From contig LNGK01000004.1 in NCBI GenBank assembly GCA_001510575.1, positions 186,001 to 250,000 on the forward strand: a stretch of 64,000 nt of DNA, in the 5' to 3' direction. A program made the position numbers and the translations under genes. Source of the DNA: Knoxdaviesia capensis. Its lineage: Eukaryota > Ascomycota > Sordariomycetes > Microascales > Gondwanamycetaceae. Below the pieces are notes generated by a model. It searched no databases and was not told the origin of the DNA. It worked only from the letters and a program-made list of their open reading frames with translations. Of this stretch, positions 60,792 through 64,000 are shown in pieces; the first letter of the stretch is position 1; each line of letters opens with the position of its first letter.

Positions 60792-62405
60792 CTCGGCCTG
60801 TGATGCCGGGCGGAGTGGGTCTTGGGGAAACCGGTCGTGGGAGTGCGGCTGATCGTGAGAGCAAGCGTGACACGTGCTAAATGGCTGAGCTAGAGATCAA
60901 TTGGCGTATGACTGAGCCCTCGTATAACAGTTTAATAGTGTAACAATATGGGTGAGTAAAAAATGTTCCCTATTAGACATGTGGTTCAGGATTAGAAATG
61001 TGGTCGTGAAAGAGAAAGGAAAAATATTAGGCAGGCAGAGAACAGAAGAAGCTTGATCGTTTTTTTGGTTCATGCTTTTAAGCTTAGAAAAGCTGTACGA
61101 GTGCGACCAGATTGGTCACACTGTCCTCAACCGTATGATTCCTGCTAAGTAATACAGTGTGCTTAAGGTGTGTATTCAAACTGTACATTGTCTGAGTATC
61201 ACAGCATCACAGACATTGATGCCCGTTGGTGATCTCTAACCAGAACAGCCCAGAACCTCTGGCTAATGGGCACTTCAACTTCTTCAGCTGTAAACACCAG
61301 CTTCGACCTCCAAAACGCTAGACCGTGGGAGAAGACACATTCGCCTCCCCAGAGGCAAGCACATGCAAGGTTGGCCAGGGTTAAACCCGAACCAGAACCA
61401 AAATCACAACACAACGATCAAAGCTCTGAGAGTGTCCAGAACACGGCTTGTATTATCCACATCACCCCCAAGCTGCCTGTCGTCCATTAAAAAGCTATAA
61501 AAACAATAAACTATCCAGAAACATCTCTCCAATTCCTCCTTTCCACCACTGCTGTTGGGTATACACGATCACACACGCAAGCACACACGCACCCACACCC
61601 CTCCATCCATGCAGATATGCACCATCCCCAACATCTGCAAGGGTCTCTTTGATATAAACAAAACGAACCATCTTGCCTCACTGGCAACTGCTCCCTCCCT
61701 GTTTATGCACATAGCCTCCCACCTCTGTATTTCACACTGAAATCACTGAGGTGATCCGGAATCTCGAGTTCTCGAAGGATGAGGAGGAAGACATGGCTGA
61801 GTCTCTCCCGTCTCAATTTCCCCAAACAGAAAAGCGGGACAAGATAAACATCACCGTTATGTCCAATCCACCAAGAACGGGTCCTCAAGCCCGTTCTGTA
61901 ATTAAAATCATATCTGTATAATTCCACTTGAGCACTGCGGCGTTCGTTGTCGTCGTCATTGGATTCGTCGCTCTTGAAGGGTCGCCGATTTTTTGTTGTG
62001 TTTGTGTATCGAGGTAAGAAGAGAAGAGTTGTTGTAGACATGAACTGAGCTCATTTCATGGCTCAACAGAGAGCGACGGGGATGTAGCAAGCAAACAGGT
62101 CGGACAATATCGGTAGAGAAGTGGTTGAAGGTGCAGGAGACATCAATCAGAAGATCGGCCGGATGAGTCGTCGAAAAAACGCCGCCATAACTGAAAAACA
62201 AAATAACTCCGGAAATCCAAGAAAGGGTGGGATATTTGCTCAGAAAACGAAAAGCAGAAAAGAAAAGAAGAAAAAAACCAGAAAAGATAGATGAACAAGT
62301 AAAAAGCAGGCAAGATCGTCATAAAATGGTTGGTAAATAAAAAAGCAAAAATGGAATAAAGAGCATGAACTTTCAGGAATTTCGTTTCGAGTCGTTTCGT
62401 TTCGA
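60792..62405. other. Intergenic stretch between SSL1 and the CHS7-like gene
   Basis: Both flanking genes are on the minus strand, so this 1.6 kb holds the SSL1 promoter and the CHS7-like 3' UTR. The SSL1-proximal part is AT-richer than most of the window. No gene is recognised. Confidence 0.5.
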
Positions 62406-63812
62406 TTATGGGTAGGTTCCGCCGACATTGGATTGCCAGTCGTCCTCGGTGATGCTAGTCCAGAAGATCCAGATCGCAACAACTGCCAACAGCGTGAAGA
62501 GCGTCTCGAACAGGGCTCCGTCGATGGCACCCGACGTGCCTCGGCAGATGTACTTGCTGACAACATAGTTGAACACCTGGCCCGTCGCAAAGAGCAGGCC
62601 GGCTCCGCCCAGCCACAGCATCGGGGCGCGCTCGTTGAGGATCTTGATGACGAGAATGGTCTCGAGAACGAAAAACACCACAAGGAAGAGCAGCGGCACG
62701 ATCTGGTACAGCACAAAGAGCGCAATGTTGCGGAAGCGAGGCGCGTCGTAGCTCGAGTCCCAGTATCCAGTCCATTCGAAGCCGGTGTCGAGAGCAATGT
62801 AGCCGGTACCGATGAAGAACACCGCCGCCGAGGCCACGATGAGGCCAATCGAGAGCGGAGTGCCGTCGTCAATCAATTGGTATCCGACCACGGCGTTTAA
62901 CAAGAGGATCCAGGTTGTCGCAATAATCATTCCAATATGAATACCGGTAAAGGCCTAGACGAGAGAAACTCCAGTTAGTTGAGGCTGGGCCCGAGAGCGA
63001 GAGGCCGGAGAGAGGCAAACGCCATAAACGTAAGATAACACCGGAGCAAACAGAACATACAATTCGGACTTTCTCGTTTAGGGGGAAACCGCCAACGGTG
63101 AATATCTCGCAAATCTGAATGATGATATATCCCAGAAGGAACACTTGCATCTCACTTGTTGTTCAAGAGCAAGTTAGTCGGTGTCGCGGAAACGGAGGCC
63201 GGCCCCATAGAGATCAGGAGGCCGGATCGGAAAGGAGGAACATACACTCTGCCGACGGCGGCTTTTCTGATTGATGAGCGCAGGATCAAGAAGACAGAAA
63301 CCAAAATTGCGATACCGCAAAGCAGAATCGAGCCCAGGTTCGCAAGGTGCCGGTCGCCGGAGAGGGGAATTCCCTCCAGCCGGCATCCACCCCAAGGGCC
63401 ATTTTGGTCGTGACTAGAAGAGAGAAGCTGGAGCAAACGAAGGGAACAATGTTAGAATAGCGATCGCTTTGCGTGAGGGAGAAGAAGCGAAAAGGGAAGC
63501 GTACATTGCACACGGGTAATGTCGAGTCTCGACACAATTCCTATAGAAAGAGCAAAGGAAAACGTCAGTAAGACACTTCAAGAATTGGTTTCTTAACATC
63601 TGCCTTGTTCTCGAATCTTGTCGCCGTGGATTGGATTGGCCTCTCCGAAGTCTGGAAACCTCAGATCGGCTGGAATGCTAGACTTCACGGAAGGACGAGC
63701 TAGAAAGATCCAGGAACAAAGGCAGGAAAACAAGACTCCAAACGGGGAGCAATCGTCGCAATTGCAATGGGAGAAAACGCACGCCGAAGTTTCCAAACTG
63801 AGTCGAACCCAT
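62406..63812 (-). CDS. CHS7: Chs7-family chitin synthase export chaperone-like membrane protein
   Basis: Chs7 proteins are ER membrane factors needed for exit of class IV chitin synthase (yeast Chs3). Five exons are proposed: 63812-63783, 63540-63505, 63427-63246, 63154-63061 and 62954-62406. They give 296 aa. Introns are 242, 77, 91 and 106 nt. Exon 1 encodes only MGSTQFGNFG (donor GTGCGT). Exon 2 encodes ELCRDSTLPVCN, together the typical family N-terminus. About seven hydrophobic helices follow, with landmarks GIPLSGDRHLANLGSILLCG, EMQVFLLGYIIIQICEIFTV, LLNAVVGYQLIDDGTPLS, GTGYIALDTGFEW, FFVLETILVIKIL and a C-terminal ALFETLFTLLAVVAIWIFW then SITEDDW. Intron 3 has GACTAAC, and the first AG after it gives the joint R-V-E-M. 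It is slightly shorter than yeast Chs7 (316 aa). The exon 1 assignment rests on N-terminal family similarity and phase. Confidence 0.87.
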
Positions 63813-64000
63813 TTTGGGGGGGAAATTGAAGATTGGTGTCACTCGTGTTCAAAGGTTTCGCAGGTCAAAAAATTGGTGTAATTCGGTCAATTTGAGGAAG
63901 TGAAGGTTGATGTGGGAAGACGGAAGAAAGTTGCGCGATGCCACCAACAAAAACAATGCAGATTTCTGGGGGATCTGGCGTTTGTCGGATGTTCGTTCAA
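63813..64000. other. Upstream region of the CHS7-like gene (window edge)
   Basis: 188 bp upstream of the proposed CHS7-like start. No further gene is recognised before the window ends. Confidence 0.5.

Overview
The window looks like nuclear DNA of a filamentous ascomycete (Pezizomycotina). The genes are interrupted by short GT-AG introns with CTAAC/CTGAC-type branch points. Coding regions are strongly G/C-biased at third positions. The gene set is typical of that group: UDP-galactopyranose mutase beside a probable UDP-galactofuranose transporter, a Chs7-type chitin synthase export protein, a group X hybrid histidine kinase, NCE101, and a Pro/Gln-rich protein of a conserved fungal family. No species can be named from this sequence. 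I saw no transposon, rRNA, tRNA or CRISPR array.

Layout. From 1 to 6.4 kb I recognise no gene. At 8.4-6.4 kb (minus) lies a two-exon Pro/Gln-rich nuclear-type protein gene whose last exon is hidden behind a 274-nt intron. From 8.4 to 28.0 kb is a gene-poor stretch of almost 20 kb with microsatellites, a long purine-rich segment and scattered TATA-like boxes. At 37.2-28.0 kb (minus) is a four-exon, 2,889-residue hybrid histidine kinase (pseudokinase, P-loop NTPase, GAF, histidine kinase, receiver). From 37.2 to 46.1 kb is a second gene-poor stretch with telomere-like CCCTAA repeats.

The gene-rich right end (46-64 kb) holds UDP-galactopyranose mutase (minus, six exons), a divergent TPT-family transporter (plus, four exons), ribosomal protein eL27 (minus, three exons including an 8-nt terminal exon), divergent NCE101 (plus, 59 aa), a TTC36-like TPR protein (minus), divergent 4-hydroxyphenylpyruvate dioxygenase (plus), the TFIIH subunit Ssl1/p44 (minus) and a Chs7-like membrane protein (minus, five exons).

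Functional links. Two divergent pairs look like functional units. UDP-galactopyranose mutase makes UDP-galactofuranose in the cytosol, and the neighbouring transporter is the expected carrier into the Golgi. HPPD performs the second step of tyrosine breakdown, and its divergent neighbour resembles TTC36, the vertebrate protein that protects HPD from degradation. I infer that the fungal gene may be an HPPD accessory factor, possibly the HmgX function known from Aspergillus fumigatus. eL27 and NCE101 share a 481-bp promoter with two CACGTG boxes and a telobox. Exon structures were worked out by eye from splice signals, reading phase and family conservation, and they go beyond the uninterrupted reading frames.
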